The notes: generated by a model from the sequence alone, not told the origin. 64,000 nt of DNA from Dendrolimus kikuchii (GCA_019925095.2 JAHHIN020000030.1:7285501-7349500); one strand, 5' to 3'; counted from the stretch's first letter, positions 1 to 11,523 are shown. Numbers and translations are program-made.

Positions 1-1008
1 AGAGTCCTTGGGAGGAGGAGCCGTGGGAGGTTTGGCACCCGAAGTCCCGGGTGCCGCCTTGGACCGCTTGTCCGCGGCGAGAGGCGGGCGAATGATCGGG
101 GGGGGGAGCAGCCGGTCCTCAAGGCCCGCAAAGCGGGCGTTGATGAACTCCCCCAGTGACATGATGATGGAGCGCTTCAGCTCCTCAACGTCAAATGGGG
201 GAGATTCTGTAGTGGCTCTCCCTCCCTCGTTCTGGGGCTCAGGCCCTGCATCACTGGCCGCGGCCTCCTTGGTCGCAGCCTCCCTAGCCGCGGCCTCCTT
301 GGTCGCGGCTTGATCTTTGGCCCTGGCGTCCTTGGCCATGGCCTTCTCCTTTGCCGCGGACTCCTTGGCCGCGGTCTTCATTTCTTCGAACTCCCTACGG
401 TACGACCGAATCTCGGCCCGTAGGGAGTCCACCTCGCGCTTGAGTTTCAAGTTGTCAAGGCTCAACTTTCTGGTTTCGGCGTCGACGGTCCTCCTGGTGA
501 GACTTTCCGTCACCTCCATGAGGGCCGCCGCCGCCTCCTTTAATTTCTTGACATAACCCCCCTTGAGGTTCCGCGAGGTCTGGGCCACATTATATATGGC
601 CGCCACGTGGACGCCGGCCATGGTGCGGAGTTCCTCCGCATCCATGAGGTCGACGTCCGTCTGCCTCGGGTCCATCTCGGGGGGTATGTCTGCCCCTTCT
701 ACAGGCGCAGAGGCCTTCGTCTTCTTCGCTAAGTTCTGGCGGAGGTCGCTGACGAAGGCCTCTGCCTCAGCCTCGACTTCCGCGGTCTCTGTGCGGGACA
801 GCGTCGTTCCCGCGCTGTACCCTCGGTGGCGGGCCCCCAGGAGCACCTTGGCGCGCCGGGTCCCTGGCCTCTGGGTGTCCTCCTGGGTCACCACCTTTCT
901 GCCTGACTCATCAGAGTCAGAACCAGCATTCTCCCCGCGGGAGCGTGCGTTTGCCCGTTTCCGGACCTCGCACACTCCCGAGGCGCGACTCTGTTCCGAG
1001 TCGGCCAT
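1..1008 (-). CDS. R1-clade LINE ORF1 (gag-like), N-terminal part, runs off left edge
   Basis: Read on the minus strand, an ATG at 1008-1006 opens 336 codons without a stop to base 1, so the C-terminal zinc knuckles lie outside the window. The protein begins MADSEQS, is rich in charged residues, and has a long heptad-like stretch (about residues 145-230) with the motif SYRREFEEM. The ORF1 of the complete R1-clade element at 43538-50486 carries the matching SYRREFEDM and NLKG blocks, which is the main reason for the assignment. An alanine/lysine repeat (KEAAA type) follows, then a proline-rich tail. ORF1 proteins of this clade bind element RNA. It is a different subfamily from the element at 43538, and whether the copy is complete cannot be seen. 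Confidence 0.82.
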   Translation of the reverse strand, partial: MADSEQSRASGVCEVRKRANARSRGENAGSDSDESGRKVVTQEDTQRPGTRRAKVLLGARHRGYSAGTTLSRTETAEVEAEAEAFVSDLRQNLAKKTKASAPVEGADIPPEMDPRQTDVDLMDAEELRTMAGVHVAAIYNVAQTSRNLKGGYVKKLKEAAAALMEVTESLTRRTVDAETRKLSLDNLKLKREVDSLRAEIRSYRREFEEMKTAAKESAAKEKAMAKDARAKDQAATKEAAAREAATKEAAASDAGPEPQNEGGRATTESPPFDVEELKRSIIMSLGEFINARFAGLEDRLLPPPIIRPPLAADKRSKAAPGTSGAKPPTAPPPKDS

Positions 1009-1313
1009 TAGTGGCCTCCCCCCCCCATAGGGGTGGCGAGGGGTGAATCCGGGGCAAACAACAAATCCAAATCGTCAGAGAATCAAAACCAGTAAGAATA
1101 GCCAAGAAAAACAGTCAAAACAGAAACAACCAAAAAACAAGCAAAACCGGGTCAACAACTAGTGCAGATATCAGAAGTCCAATATGCAAGCCGAGTCGTC
1201 AACGAAGATCACATAAAACACCATCAAAACACTTTCTGAGAAAAAATCCAACCTTTCCAAAAATGTTCTTCGAGCGTCAAAATGTTGTTCGAATTTTTTC
1301 TCATTAAAATGTC
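1009..1313 (-). other. Probable 5' leader of the R1-clade LINE, then unassigned DNA
   Basis: Directly upstream of the ORF1 start (to the right on the + strand) is a short GC-rich leader (1009-1040), then A-rich sequence without coding potential. I could not place the exact 5' end of the element, and I see no gene here. Confidence 0.4.
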
Positions 1314-2374
1314 GGTCTAAAGATAACCTAACCTAACCCACTGTCCTTGCCATAACCTTCGAACACCCCTCACACCTATATATTGTTTGTCTAACATTAG
1401 TATTGCATGTTGTCGGTAATTATATATACAAACTACAAAAATATAATAATGATCTTAATCACAATAATGTGAAAAATCTAAAATTCCGTATTTTTATGTC
1501 ATTCAAAGATGTTCAGTTTGATTGAATAATATTGATATTCATGCTGTACGGATTTAGTTCCTTTGCCTGACATTTAGCAAAGTGAGGTAAAAACTTTGTC
1601 TCTCAATATTATTAATCTGAGGTTTTACTTACAAATTACAAAATGTCGTGATTTTTTAGCAATGCCGTAATATTTGATTTTATAATTATTAATTATTTTG
1701 ATCATGTCATATATGTTACATTTGCAGACTAATCCCAAAATTAAAATAATTGTGTTTTTATTATAATTAGTAGGTAAGTCGTCACGCTAAAATTGAACAT
1801 TATTTCTAGCGATATAATGCACGTATTTCGTACCTAATTAATTGTATTGTTTATTAATTTTTTGCCTAAATGATGGCTTACCGATGATTTTAGTGTCGTT
1901 ATTGTACCATAGAAAACCATATGTAAAGTCTTTGAATACAAAAAATGCGTAATTTTCAGGTTCCGCCTTTATGCAATTTTACCAAATAATTAATCATTAT
2001 AAAATCAACTATTACGGCATTGCTAAAAAACCACCATATTTTGTAATTGGTAGGTGAAACCTCAGATTAATAATATTAAGAGACAAAGTTTTTACTTCAC
2101 TTTGCTACTTGTTAGGCAAAGACACTAAATCCATACAGCATGAATATCAATATTATTCAATCAATCTGAAGATCATTGAATGACATGAAAGTATGGAATT
2201 TTAGATTTTTCACATTATTGTAACTAAGATAATTAATATATTTTTCTAGTTTGTATATATAAATACCGACTACATGCAATACCAATGTAAGCAGAACAAA
2301 GTATAGGTGTAAGGGGTGGTCGAAGGTGTAACCAGTGACAAGGACAGTGGGTTAGGTTAGGTTATCTTTAGACC
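1314..2374. mobile_element. Foldback element with about 370 bp terminal inverted repeats
   Basis: The left arm begins GGTCTAAAGATAACCTAACC at 1314, and its reverse complement ends at 2374. The arms match imperfectly over roughly 1314-1682 and 2000-2374, including the run around 'atgaatatcaatatt'. The AT-rich middle has no ORF. This is a non-autonomous long-TIR element. The two CCTAA units at the tip are part of the TIR, not a telomere array. Confidence 0.75.
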
Positions 2375-2554
2375 AAAGCCCACGAGCCCGGCGAGCGGAG
2401 GGAGCGGGCCGCGGTGGCGGCCGGCGAGTGGCAGAACCAACTGGTTTCCATTTATTCGTTGATAATTTTGATAAAAGTTAAAGTCGGTTCTGCCACTCGC
2501 CGGCCGCTGCCGCGGCACGCTCGCTTCGCTCTCTCGGCTCGTGGGCTTTGGTCT
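2371..2554. repeat. GC-rich inverted module between two foldback elements
   Basis: About 70 bp of very GC-rich DNA (2371-2442: accaaagcccacgagc ... gcagaaccaactgg) is repeated in inverted orientation at 2485-2554 around an AT-rich loop of about 40 bp. The same module occurs twice in tandem near 56511 inside another foldback element, so it is a mobile or shared component. Confidence 0.7.
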
Positions 2555-3452
2555 AAAGATAACCTAACCCACTGTCCTTGCCATAACCTTCGAACACCCC
2601 TCACACCTATATATTGTTTGTCTAACATTAGTATTGCATGTTGTCGTTAATTATATATACAAACTACAAAAATATAATAATGATCTTAATCACAATAATG
2701 TGAAAAATCTAAAATTCCGTATTTTTATGTCATTCAAAGATGTTCAGTTTGATTGAATATTGATATTCATGCTTTTTTTTTATTTTTTTATTGCAGGAGT
2801 TCAGCAGACAGGCAGACGGCCCACTTAGTGGAAAGCGGTTACCATCGCCTATGGACATTTGCAACACCAAAGGTGCTACAAATGCGCTGCTGCTCTCTAA
2901 AAGGAGACTGGAACCTGGTCACTAATGCCGGAACACAACACAAGGTTGTTATGGCGGCATACTCTAGACCAGGGGTGGTCGCCATCCAGTCGAGCAAATA
3001 CCCTACCACCTGGCGAATGCTGTACGGATTTAGTTCCTTTGCCTGACATTTAGTAAAGTGAGGTAAAAACTTTGTCTCTCAATATTATTAATCTGAGGTT
3101 TTACTTACATATTACAAAATGTCGTGATTTTTTAGCAATGCCGTAATATTTGATTTTATAATTATTAATTATTTTGATCATGTCATACATGTTACATTTG
3201 CAGATTAATCCCAAAATTAAAGTAATTGTGTTTTTATTATAATTAGTAGGTAAGTCGTCACGCTAAAATTGAACATTATTTCTAGCGATATAATGCATGT
3301 ATTTCGTAATTAATTGTAATGTGTATTAATTTTTTGTCTAAATGATGGCTTACCGATGATTTTAGTGTCGTTATTAAACCATAGCAAACCATATGTAGTC
3401 TTTGAATACAAAAAAATGCGTAATTTTCAGGTTCCGCGTTTATGCAAATTTA
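2550..3452. mobile_element. Second, truncated copy of the foldback element
   Basis: From 2550 the sequence repeats the left arm and middle of the 1314-2374 element almost base for base up to about 3452 and then diverges. The right arm is missing. A SINE-like copy sits at 2772-3018: the flanks 'tattcatgc' and 'tgtacgg' are contiguous in the first copy (about 1540-1552). Confidence 0.72.
2772..3018 (-). repeat. SINE-like repeat (family A), 5'-truncated copy
   Basis: The + strand starts with a T-run (the poly(A) tail in minus orientation), followed by the family core 'gttcagcagacaggcagacg' and 'ccatcgcctatggacatttg'. It interrupts the second foldback copy with a possible 4 bp duplication, atgc. 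Other copies lie near 12534, 14903, 16215, 37457, 40636 and 58337. Confidence 0.7.
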
Positions 3453-3574
3453 CCTATAAAAATATGTATATTCATTGTTCACCACAAACAAAAATTATTT
3501 ATACTATATAATTTCATGTAAAAGCGAGTAAAATTGGCTGTTTTATCGCTATTGAGCCAATTCTTCCAAACAAC

Positions 3575-6500
3575 CATTGAAATATAAAATACAAAATACA
3601 GCGTTTCAAGTATATGTATTTAAAATACAAATACAAAATACAAATTACAAAATACCGTCAGGTGTTAGTTTATGTAAATAAAATACTCACAAAAAATCAA
3701 ATAATAATTATTATTAGGTCCTTGCCTATGTAACTGCCGTTTTTTTCTGAAATAAGTTAACCTAATTTTATTATATTTTTTTTTATTCTAATCTCCACGG
3801 CCTTGAAGATAGGGATATTTCCATCTTGTTCTTCTTGTTCTCCGTCGTCACACTCTTGGCAGAGTGGTCGTGGTCCTCATGGTACAGGGGTGGTGGCAAG
3901 CTTCACAATTCGTCACCATTTCCATCTTGTAGGTACGCGTAGATTTTGGTGGTTCCACCCGGATCTATGCGTGCTTATATCGGTCCCATGGCAGGGAATG
4001 CACAAGGACTGAAACAGCTCGCTTTTTTGAACTCGTTCATGAGGTGACCGACAAAGTTTTTGGGCAGTATCCTTTTGCAGAGGTAGTCATACTCGAGAAT
4101 TTTAATGCTCATTACGCTGAGTGGTTGGGTTCCCCGAGAACTGATCTGTCAGGGACTACTGCCTACGAATTTGCTCTCGCCAATGGATTCACTCAGGTGA
4201 TTACGGAGTTTACCCGAATACCGGATAGAGTGGATCATGAGTCTTCTTTGCTGGATCTTCTGCTGACCATACACCCGGAGAACTACCAGATCTCCATCAG
4301 TGCTCCACTGGGAACCTCTGATCATTGTCTGGTATCTTTGGTGGTGCCCCTTCCTATTCCCGATCGGACTCGTCCCGCTGGACGACGGAAGGTGTGGTGA
4401 TACAGGTCAGCAGATTGGGATGGACTCCGTGAATTCTATGCATCCTACCCATGGAGGCAGTTATGTTTCTCGTCGGAAGCTTCTGATCCGAGCACAGACT
4501 GGATCGCCGATGTAGTACTGCAGCGAATAACATGTTTAATTCCAAACTCAACTGTACCTATCGGTGGTACGAGTAAACCACAATGGTTCAATAAGCACAG
4601 CAGTGAAGCTGTAAAGCTAAAGAAACAGGCTTATCCAGCCTGGACTGCAGCGCGGGCTCGTCAGGCTCCAAGTTCCTCTGACCTGAAAAAGTGATACAAT
4701 GCCGCCCCCAGGTCCCTCAAAAAACAGCTCGCAAGAGCAAAATTCGATCACATCGGCAGAATTGGTGAGCGCCTCTCTAGCTACTCTTCTGGGACTAGAG
4801 CTTTTTAGGCCCTCACCAAAGCTGTCCAAGGAAACTTTTGTCGGGCTTCTCTTCCACCTCTGCGCACAGTGGACGACCGTCTGGTACACGCCGCCAAAGA
4901 TAAAGTCAATCTTCTGGATGAAATCTTTGCGGCCAATTCAACTCTGAGACATAGGAGAAACTCCACCTACAATCCCTGAGTGTGAGTCTAGAATGTCGGA
5001 GGTGCGCTTTACTCAAAAAGCAGTCCGATGTGCTCTCCTCTCCCTCGACGTCAAAAAGTCTTCTGGCCCTGATGGCAATCCTGCCATTGTGCTGCAGACG
5101 TGTTTAGCTGAGCTGTCCCCAGCCAGTCCTTGCCCGACTTTTCACTCTCTCTTACTACAAGGGTTGTGTCCTCGCTTCGTGTAAGATTGCCCATGTACAC
5201 CTTGCCCCCAAAAAAGGGGACGTAACAGACACGTCGAATAGGCCTATAACAATAACCTTTTTGCTCTCAATGGTGATGGAGCGTATTATCAACACGCAGC
5301 TCTTGTGTTACCTCGAAGATTCCCAGCTGCTAAACGATCGGCAATACGGCTTCCGCCACGGTCGCTCAGTTCGGGATCTCTTGGTTTACCTAACCCACCG
5401 TTGGGCTGAAGCCATTGAGAGCAAAGGGGAAGCACTGGCAGTTAGTCTAGAATTCTAGATATTGCTAAGGCCTTCGACCGGGTCTGGCACAGGGCTCTTC
5501 TATCGGAGCGGCCATCGTTTGGGATACCCGAAGGGCCTTGCACCTGGATATCCAGCTTTTTTGATGAGCGCAGCATTCAAGTCGTTGTCGACGGTTGTTG
5601 CTCAAGTTTCAAGCCCATCAACGCTGGTGTGCCCCAGGGTTGTGTGCTATCGCCAACGTTGTTCTTCTTACATATCAATGATATGTTGTCTATTCGCAAC
5701 ATTCATTCCAATGCGGATGATAGCACAGGCGATGCGCAGTACTCTGGTCGTGCAAACTTCCCTCGATCATTTATGGAGGAAAGTTGGGTTAGATTTGTAT
5801 CTGAAGTAGAGTATTCCTTAGAGTGAGTCTCTGAATGGGGGAGACAAAACCTTGTCCATTTCAACCCCAAGAAGACATAGGTCTACGTATTCTCTGCCAA
5901 AAAAACTCCATTCGAGCAATCGCTTCAGTTCCAAGGAACTCCCCTTACCACCACCAAGAGTATTGGGATCCTCAGTGTTGACATCGCGAACGATGTTCAG
6001 GGGCCATCTTGAAGGCAAGGCAAAACTCGCCTCTAAGAAGCTGGGAATGTTAAACGGGTCCAAGCAGTATTTCACACCGCGGCAACGCTTTGTGCTTTGT
6101 AAAACCCAGGTGAGCCCGCATATGGAGTACTGCTCACACTTTTGGGCTGGAGCACCTGGCTACCAACTCGATCCCCTAGACTGTATTCAACGTCGAGCCA
6201 TTCACGTTGTTGATGATTCCACACTCACAGATGGTCTAGATAGGCTTGGCCTTATGAGAGACTTCGCTTCTCTCTACGTATTCTACTGACTGTATAACGG
6301 GGAGTATTCGGAAGAACTGTATAGAATGGTGTATTCGTCCTCTTTCTACCATCGAACCGCTCGCCATGTGTTGGGATTTCACCCCCACTTCCTTAAGCCG
6401 CTTCGCTCATGTACGCAACGGTTCTGTAGAACCTTTTTCAAAAAGGGTGTCATAAAATTTCTTCGAGGCTGGCAGCGGGTTGATGAAATCTCTGGTGTTG

Positions 6501-6984
6501 CAAATGTCCATAAGCGACAGTAACTGCTTTCCATCAGGTGGGCCGTCAGCCTGTCTGCTGTACTCCAGCTATAAAAAAAAGGTCGAAATTTCCAGAATGG
6601 AAGCGGGCAAACCAATAACAAGTGGTGCGTTCATTGTAGTGTTCGCTCATAAAGGTCGTTGATGTTGCTTGTCGCTCTTGCCGCGTTGCTGCCACGACGG
6701 TACTCTTATTCCATATGTACTCGAATTTTTAACTATCCATGATGACGAAAAAGATTCAAATGCGAAGAAAACATAACACTTATCAATAAATAAATGACTA
6801 ATTTTTAAAAAAGAATTTCGTGTTTTCAAAGTAAAATTAATTTGAAATTATATATCTTAGCCAAACAAAAATATTTATTTTAAATGGCCAGTACTGCAGA
6901 ATGTACCTAATATTTAGCGGTCACCATTTTGCTTATGAAAGCTATCGAGCGCTATTTTCTGAAGAACACACCCATTAATAAGGT
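3575..6984 (+). repeat. Left arm of a 3.4 kb near-identical inverted duplication
   Basis: This 3410 bp segment is the reverse complement of 17994-21404. Boundaries are sharp: 'cattgaaatat' at 3575 and 'aataaggt' ending at 6984. I noticed only a handful of differences (for example one indel near 4943/20032 and five amino-acid changes in shared reading frames). The unit holds a dead LINE plus about 220 bp and 400 bp of non-LINE flank. Confidence 0.9.
3800..6582 (+). pseudogene. Broken LINE (Jockey/CR1-like), endonuclease and reverse transcriptase
   Basis: Pieces of one LINE ORF2 lie in order but in shifting frames. An endonuclease part at 4044-4400 has FNAHYAEW, SLLDLLLT and GTSDHCLVS. RT parts follow: SGPDGNPA (about 5062), MERIINTQLL and DRQYGFRHGRS (5275-5375), AKAFDRVWH, PQGCVLSP (about 5630) and the thumb region HMEYCSHFWAGAP (about 6118). 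Many frameshifts and stops separate them, so no active enzyme is encoded. The catalytic YADD is altered to NADD (about 5710). The 3' end is an A-run at 6571-6580. The final 90 bp are shared with the family A SINE-like repeats. Confidence 0.85.
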
Positions 6985-7447
6985 AGCTAGACAGTTTGCC
7001 GTGATGACTTGACACAAACTATCATTATGGGGTGCCCCTGGGAATGGCACTTGGCTGTGGCTCACTGGAGGAGGTCTCCCAACCTCAGCCTGGTTCTACT
7101 ACATGATTGGGAGGACATGAGCTTGCCGGTGCTTTCAACCGCCTGTTCCCTGTCTGTGTCAAGGGTCCACTGGCTCGTCCTCCTGGCTAACTCTCTCGGC
7201 CCTAGGCCGCCTCCTGCTGCATGACGTCCTTGCAGAAAAAGGCGCCCGATCATCATTTTTTTTGCTAATAAAACTCAGACATCTGCCCAAGTCTTATCTG
7301 TGACAACTTTTTTTGAAGTAAACAGGATAAGTAGATCTAAATACAGTAACCTAAAAAAAGGCTGAAATTGTCACGCTACTGGCGCCGCGTCGCCGCCGCT
7401 TTTAAACACGTCGCCCATGTCTACTCCTACTATGTCTTTAATTACAG
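6985..7447. other. Gene-less stretch upstream of the first visible amine-oxidase exon
   Basis: A moderately GC-rich block (7020-7250) has no recognisable protein on either strand, followed by AT-rich intron-like DNA ending in the splice acceptor at 7446-7447. I looked here for the exon ending in the Gln-Trp that should precede IHG and did not find it. Confidence 0.4.
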
Positions 7448-7654
7448 GATACATGGCACAGTGGGTAATAGAGTCTATGATACAGCTATGGCATCAAACC
7501 TTCAGCTGGTCAACGAATATATGACTTACAAGACCTTCAGGTCTGATGGTTCAGTGACAGAGCGAGAGCTAGCGTTGGAGGTGGTCAATCGTTTTTTGGA
7601 GTCAGGTGAAGTTCCAGCCGAGGCTGGCAGTTTGGGGGAGACTTTGGTAATGAA
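7448..7654 (+). CDS. Amine oxidase visible exon 1
   Basis: The acceptor is attacag at 7441-7447 and the donor GTGAGT at 7655. The first G completes a Trp codon from the previous exon, then IHGTVGNRVYDTA follows, matching the W(I/V)HG block after the FAD domain in this family. The exon ends with two bases (AA) that pair in phase with the next exon. Confidence 0.85.
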
Positions 7655-9896
7655 GTGAGTTTAATATTATTTATTACTATAACCATATTCATCTCATCAT
7701 GAGACAAAGTGTAAACATAGAAAACTGTGCTTTACAAACTTTATTCTTGTTTAATTAAATGTAGGGAAACTACTAATGTCTCATTTATTTGTTAAATAAC
7801 AAAAGGAAAACAATAAACAAATTACTAAAAACATAACACAAGGAGAAACTTAACAACAACAAAAGTAACTAGAGAATAATAAGAAATAAACTAAATTGTT
7901 TGAGAAACCGCACTGTCACATCAACAAACTGACCAATAGTAAAGATGGGGGACAAAACCCAACTGATAACAAAATGACATATTAAAATGTGAAATATTCA
8001 CACTAACTGTGCTCTATAATTCGGTAGTATTAAAAAAAACGTGCCGACTTTGAGAATAACATCTGGTGCGGCGCTAGTGGACTGTAGTTGGGTGGCAAAC
8101 GTCGTTGAAAATAGGACCTAGGTTGCCTGGTCAGTTGCTGAGGGTTTCCGATCTTCTTAGCCTTCACAATAGCGGGACTTATAACATTCGCATGCATTTA
8201 GGAGCGGATCGATTCACTACTACTTGGCAGTAGGTGCCAGCGGGCAGCATATGCGCAGGGGAATGAGGGAAGCTTGGGAGGGAGGATGACGTATGCAGCC
8301 AGATGGCGTTATCAACATCTTTTTTAGGTTTTTAGCATGTAATGTTTTTTTTTCAGAAAAAAAAAATGTAATGTTTCTATTTCTAATAAAACTAGTTTCT
8401 TTCTAATAAAATAAAATAAAAATAATCTATAATTATTTACAATGAAAAAAGTAGATAAGAGTTATTTATAGTGTTTGTCTACTCCGTCCAGCCCAGCTCC
8501 TCCAGGAAATCCACCAGCTTCTTAATGTTGCCAAAGACTTTATGAAGGCTACACGGAGCGTCTAGATACTTCGGCTTTCGCTCATGGGCCACCTCTCCTC
8601 ATTCCTCCTCCTTCCTCCTCGGGATATTATGATCTTCTGTTTCTTCTGTCTCCAGGTAAGCTTTGCACAGGGTACTGTCAGACACGTGACATCAAATATA
8701 GATGATGTTTTCTCTTGTAATCTATTATTATATTGATTAAGGTCTTGTGATGTAATGTGCAATGAATGGTGGTGTTATTTTGTCTATATCAACAGAGTAG
8801 GAATTCTGGAGGATAACCAGGATATGCAGAGGCCTACGTCCAGCCGTGGACTGACTGGCTGATTATTATAAACCCATACAAACATTATTGTGACACAAAT
8901 ACAAACTTTATTAGAAGTACACACGTAATTCATAGTTGTTACAGACACAAGCAAACATAACAAGTCCTAACCGTAAAGCAGAAGATCTTAATAACATAAA
9001 ACGCGCAAAGGCTGTCGATGTGAGATTCCCGTTCCGAAAGTACACGTAATAACGCCTCTATAGGAGTTAAACTCAACTAACTCTGTCTCAACGGGCCGAC
9101 CTTGTATATTCGCAAATAGACTTGAACCCTCCAATAAACATACACAGTCGATTCATTGGAATGCCTTCTTGTTGACATTCCTAATATTTTTATAAAATAA
9201 ATAATGTTTGTTGTGTATGGTTGCCGGTTTGTGTAATGAAACTACACTTTTTGCAGCACATTTTATATTTGAAAAAAAGGTACAACATCTGCTGCGCGTA
9301 AAAAAGTCCTACCGCATCCAAAGTAACCGCGACAAGACCGCTCTCGCGCGCTGTCCGAGACAGACTCTCGTCGACAGCGTTTAGCTGTCGGAGGAAGAGG
9401 GGCGACGTAAGTGCGGCGCGGGCGGCGAATAACGTAAAGGCGGCTTGCCACGGTTATATCGCTTAGGCAGCCTGCTGGCCGCTACATCTTTATTATATAT
9501 TCGATATCTTTATAATGGTAATTGTGGACATTTTCAAATAAGTGTTTTGAGATTTATTTATATACGTATTTATATTTAGACACAAAATATTTTTTATCAT
9601 GAACTGATATAAATAAATAAAGAATTCTCACTCACTCTCACTCACTACAACATAGCTTCTAAGAATTTGCAACGAAACTTGAACAATATAAATGGATGTT
9701 TTATTCAAAGGCCGATCATAAACACAGAGGGATTAGCGATTGACAATAGATCGTTATATTGCGATACTTAGAAAATTAATGCAAACAAGTGACAGTAAAC
9801 AATTAAGGTTATAATTACGTGTTCACCAAAGGATTATCGGTTTGCCGAATATGGCATCTCAACGTTATTTTGCAATTCAGCAGTTTACTTTTTCAG
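7655..9896 (+). other. Amine-oxidase intron, mostly unassigned
   Basis: No credible gene is seen. ORFs here are short and lack recognisable motifs. A LINE 3' tail lies at 8818-8872, and a degenerate CT/CA-rich stretch lies near 9629-9648. Confidence 0.6.
8818..8872 (+). repeat. LINE 3' tail fragment
   Basis: The sequence 'agaggcctacgtccag' followed by 'ctggctgattattat' is the typical 3' end of common lepidopteran LINEs (…GGCCTATGTCCAGCAGTGG…(GATGAT)n). Only the tail is present. Confidence 0.5.
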
Positions 9897-10113
9897 TGTC
9901 CAACAATACTTCGCAAAGAAATACCCGGATATCTTAAAAGATGACGAATACATGACGGAATTCTATCAACTTTTGGAATTCTTGATAAATAATTTAAATG
10001 CTAGCAACAGTTGGAACGACATAACCTCATAGAGCAGTCAGAGTTTCTTGGAAGGCTGTTGGCATGTCAGTTGGCACAAGTTGGGATATAAAACGCTCTT
10101 CGATATTTTGTTG
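9897..10113 (+). CDS. Amine oxidase visible exon 2, with in-frame TAG
   Basis: The acceptor is tttttcag ending at 9896 and the donor GTAAGT at 10114. Joined to AA from the previous exon it reads NVQQYFAKKYPDILKDD and ends WHKLGYKTLFDILL, both family blocks. A TAG at 10030-10032 follows NDITS and truncates the protein. The donor is abutted by a Helitron-like element starting five bases into the intron. Confidence 0.85.
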
Positions 10114-10118
10114 GTAAG

Positions 10119-10421
10119 TCTATATAAATAAAAATGAACCGTAGTAATAAATGTACACGTATAACTTGAGAAAGACTTCACCGATTTTCATGAAATTTTT
10201 TGTGTCTGTTTAGATTCACAATTGGAACCGGTAGGTGGCGCCGGTATCGAGTTCTAGGATCGTCCTCATCTCTTGTACCGAATTTGATGATTTTGTTTTT
10301 GTGGGTTTGAGTGGGTCGCTGGATGGTTTAGATTCATAATTGGAACCGGAAGGTGGCACTAGAATCGGGCCCTAGATTATTTATTTTTTCAGGGCAGGAC
10401 AATGTCTGCCGGGGCCACTAG
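10119..10421 (+). mobile_element. Helitron-like element (family 2) at the splice donor
   Basis: It begins TCTATATAAATAAAAATG and ends CTAG followed by T. Just before the end is a hairpin (GGGCAG...CTGCC), the classic Helitron 3' layout. It is internally degenerate with two related 'gtttagattca' blocks. Related ends occur at 16756-16759 and, inverted, at 21618-21820. Confidence 0.6.
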
Positions 10422-10992
10422 TAATATCATAAAATTGTAAAAGAGTAGTCTTTTGTTTTTTAGATTTTCTGTGTTTGTCTGTTTGTTCGGGTGGACCTAA
10501 AGACTATTGGGCCGATTTCGACGCCGTTTCTGTTCTGTTTCTGTACTTGATATTCCGGAAATCCCACGGGAATTTTCATGGAAATGGTATAAAGTGGCCA
10601 GAGCGAAAAGAAATCTCATTCCGATGCGATGTTTTCACTGATTGATGGCAAATTTTACTTGTCCAACGTGGACAAGGTCGTGGGTAAATGCTAGTTTTGT
10701 TATATAGTTATTGGAGTACAGTGGACAGATTGACAGTTTAGCTCTGTGGTTCCTAAACTATTTTGTCTCATAGACCCTTTACTAATTTTTACTGCATTCA
10801 GTGGACCTCCTATATTTTTTTGCCGACTTCAAAAAATGGAGAAAGTTTTCAATTCGTCGTCTAAATATAATTATATTCTTTTATGTAATTATGTTCAGCC
10901 ATAACTTTTTTATTTCTGTACCGATTTCCATAATTCTTTTTGCGTTGCATTCAGTATAGTCCACGATGATCACGGAATTCCACCCATTTTAA
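10422..10992 (+). other. Intron with an old interspersed repeat
   Basis: The stretch around 10450-10640 ('gtttgtctgtttgttcgggt', 'actattgggccgatttcg') is related to 39950-40120. I see no coding sequence. Confidence 0.5.
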
Positions 10993-11523
10993 TCTATACA
11001 TATAATAAAACTGTAGAGGTCGAATTTCTGTACAATGAAAAAAAATGCTAAAAACCGAGTCAGGGGATGTAAGAAGTGAAATAAAACTAATTTGGATTTT
11101 TTCAAATTTTTGTTTCTCTGTCTGTTTGTACCGGCTAATCTCCGAAACGACTGGACCGATTTAAATGAAATTTTGTATGGTGGTAGCTTATATCCCTGGT
11201 CAACATATAGGATACTTTTGATCCCGAAAAATTAAAGAGTTCCAGTGGTATAGTTAAAAAAACTTTAATTACTTAAACAGCTTATTATACATCTTATTCA
11301 CCTAATTAAATATTGATATTGGCGGTATCATCATACAATAAAACAATTTATACATTAAAAAACAATTTACACATTAAAAAGACGAGATTCCGCGAAAAAG
11401 TAAATCCTTCCAAAAACAGTATCTAGCATAGCGTATTTCATCATCATATTAAATAAACTAGATGGCGCTGATATTATTCTACATCACGATTGTGACACGG
11501 ACAAAGTCGCGGGCATCAGCTAG
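10993..11523 (+). mobile_element. Helitron-like element (LEP1 type), with internal insertion
   Basis: The 5' end is TCTATACATATAATAAAACT after an A, and the 3' end is GCATCAGCTAG before a T, which is the A^T target and CTRR end of Helitrons. Compared with the 318 bp copy at 61923-62240, about 220 bp of other DNA is inserted around 11235-11465. Confidence 0.72.

Noticed and set aside
1329..1340. Telomere repeat (CCTAA)n at 1330 and (TTAGG)n at 2350
   Set aside because: Only two units each, and they are the mirrored ends of a foldback element.
7009..7224. Possible upstream amine-oxidase exon
   Set aside because: Neither frame shows the FAD-binding GxGxxG or the Gln-Trp end expected before the exon at 7448.
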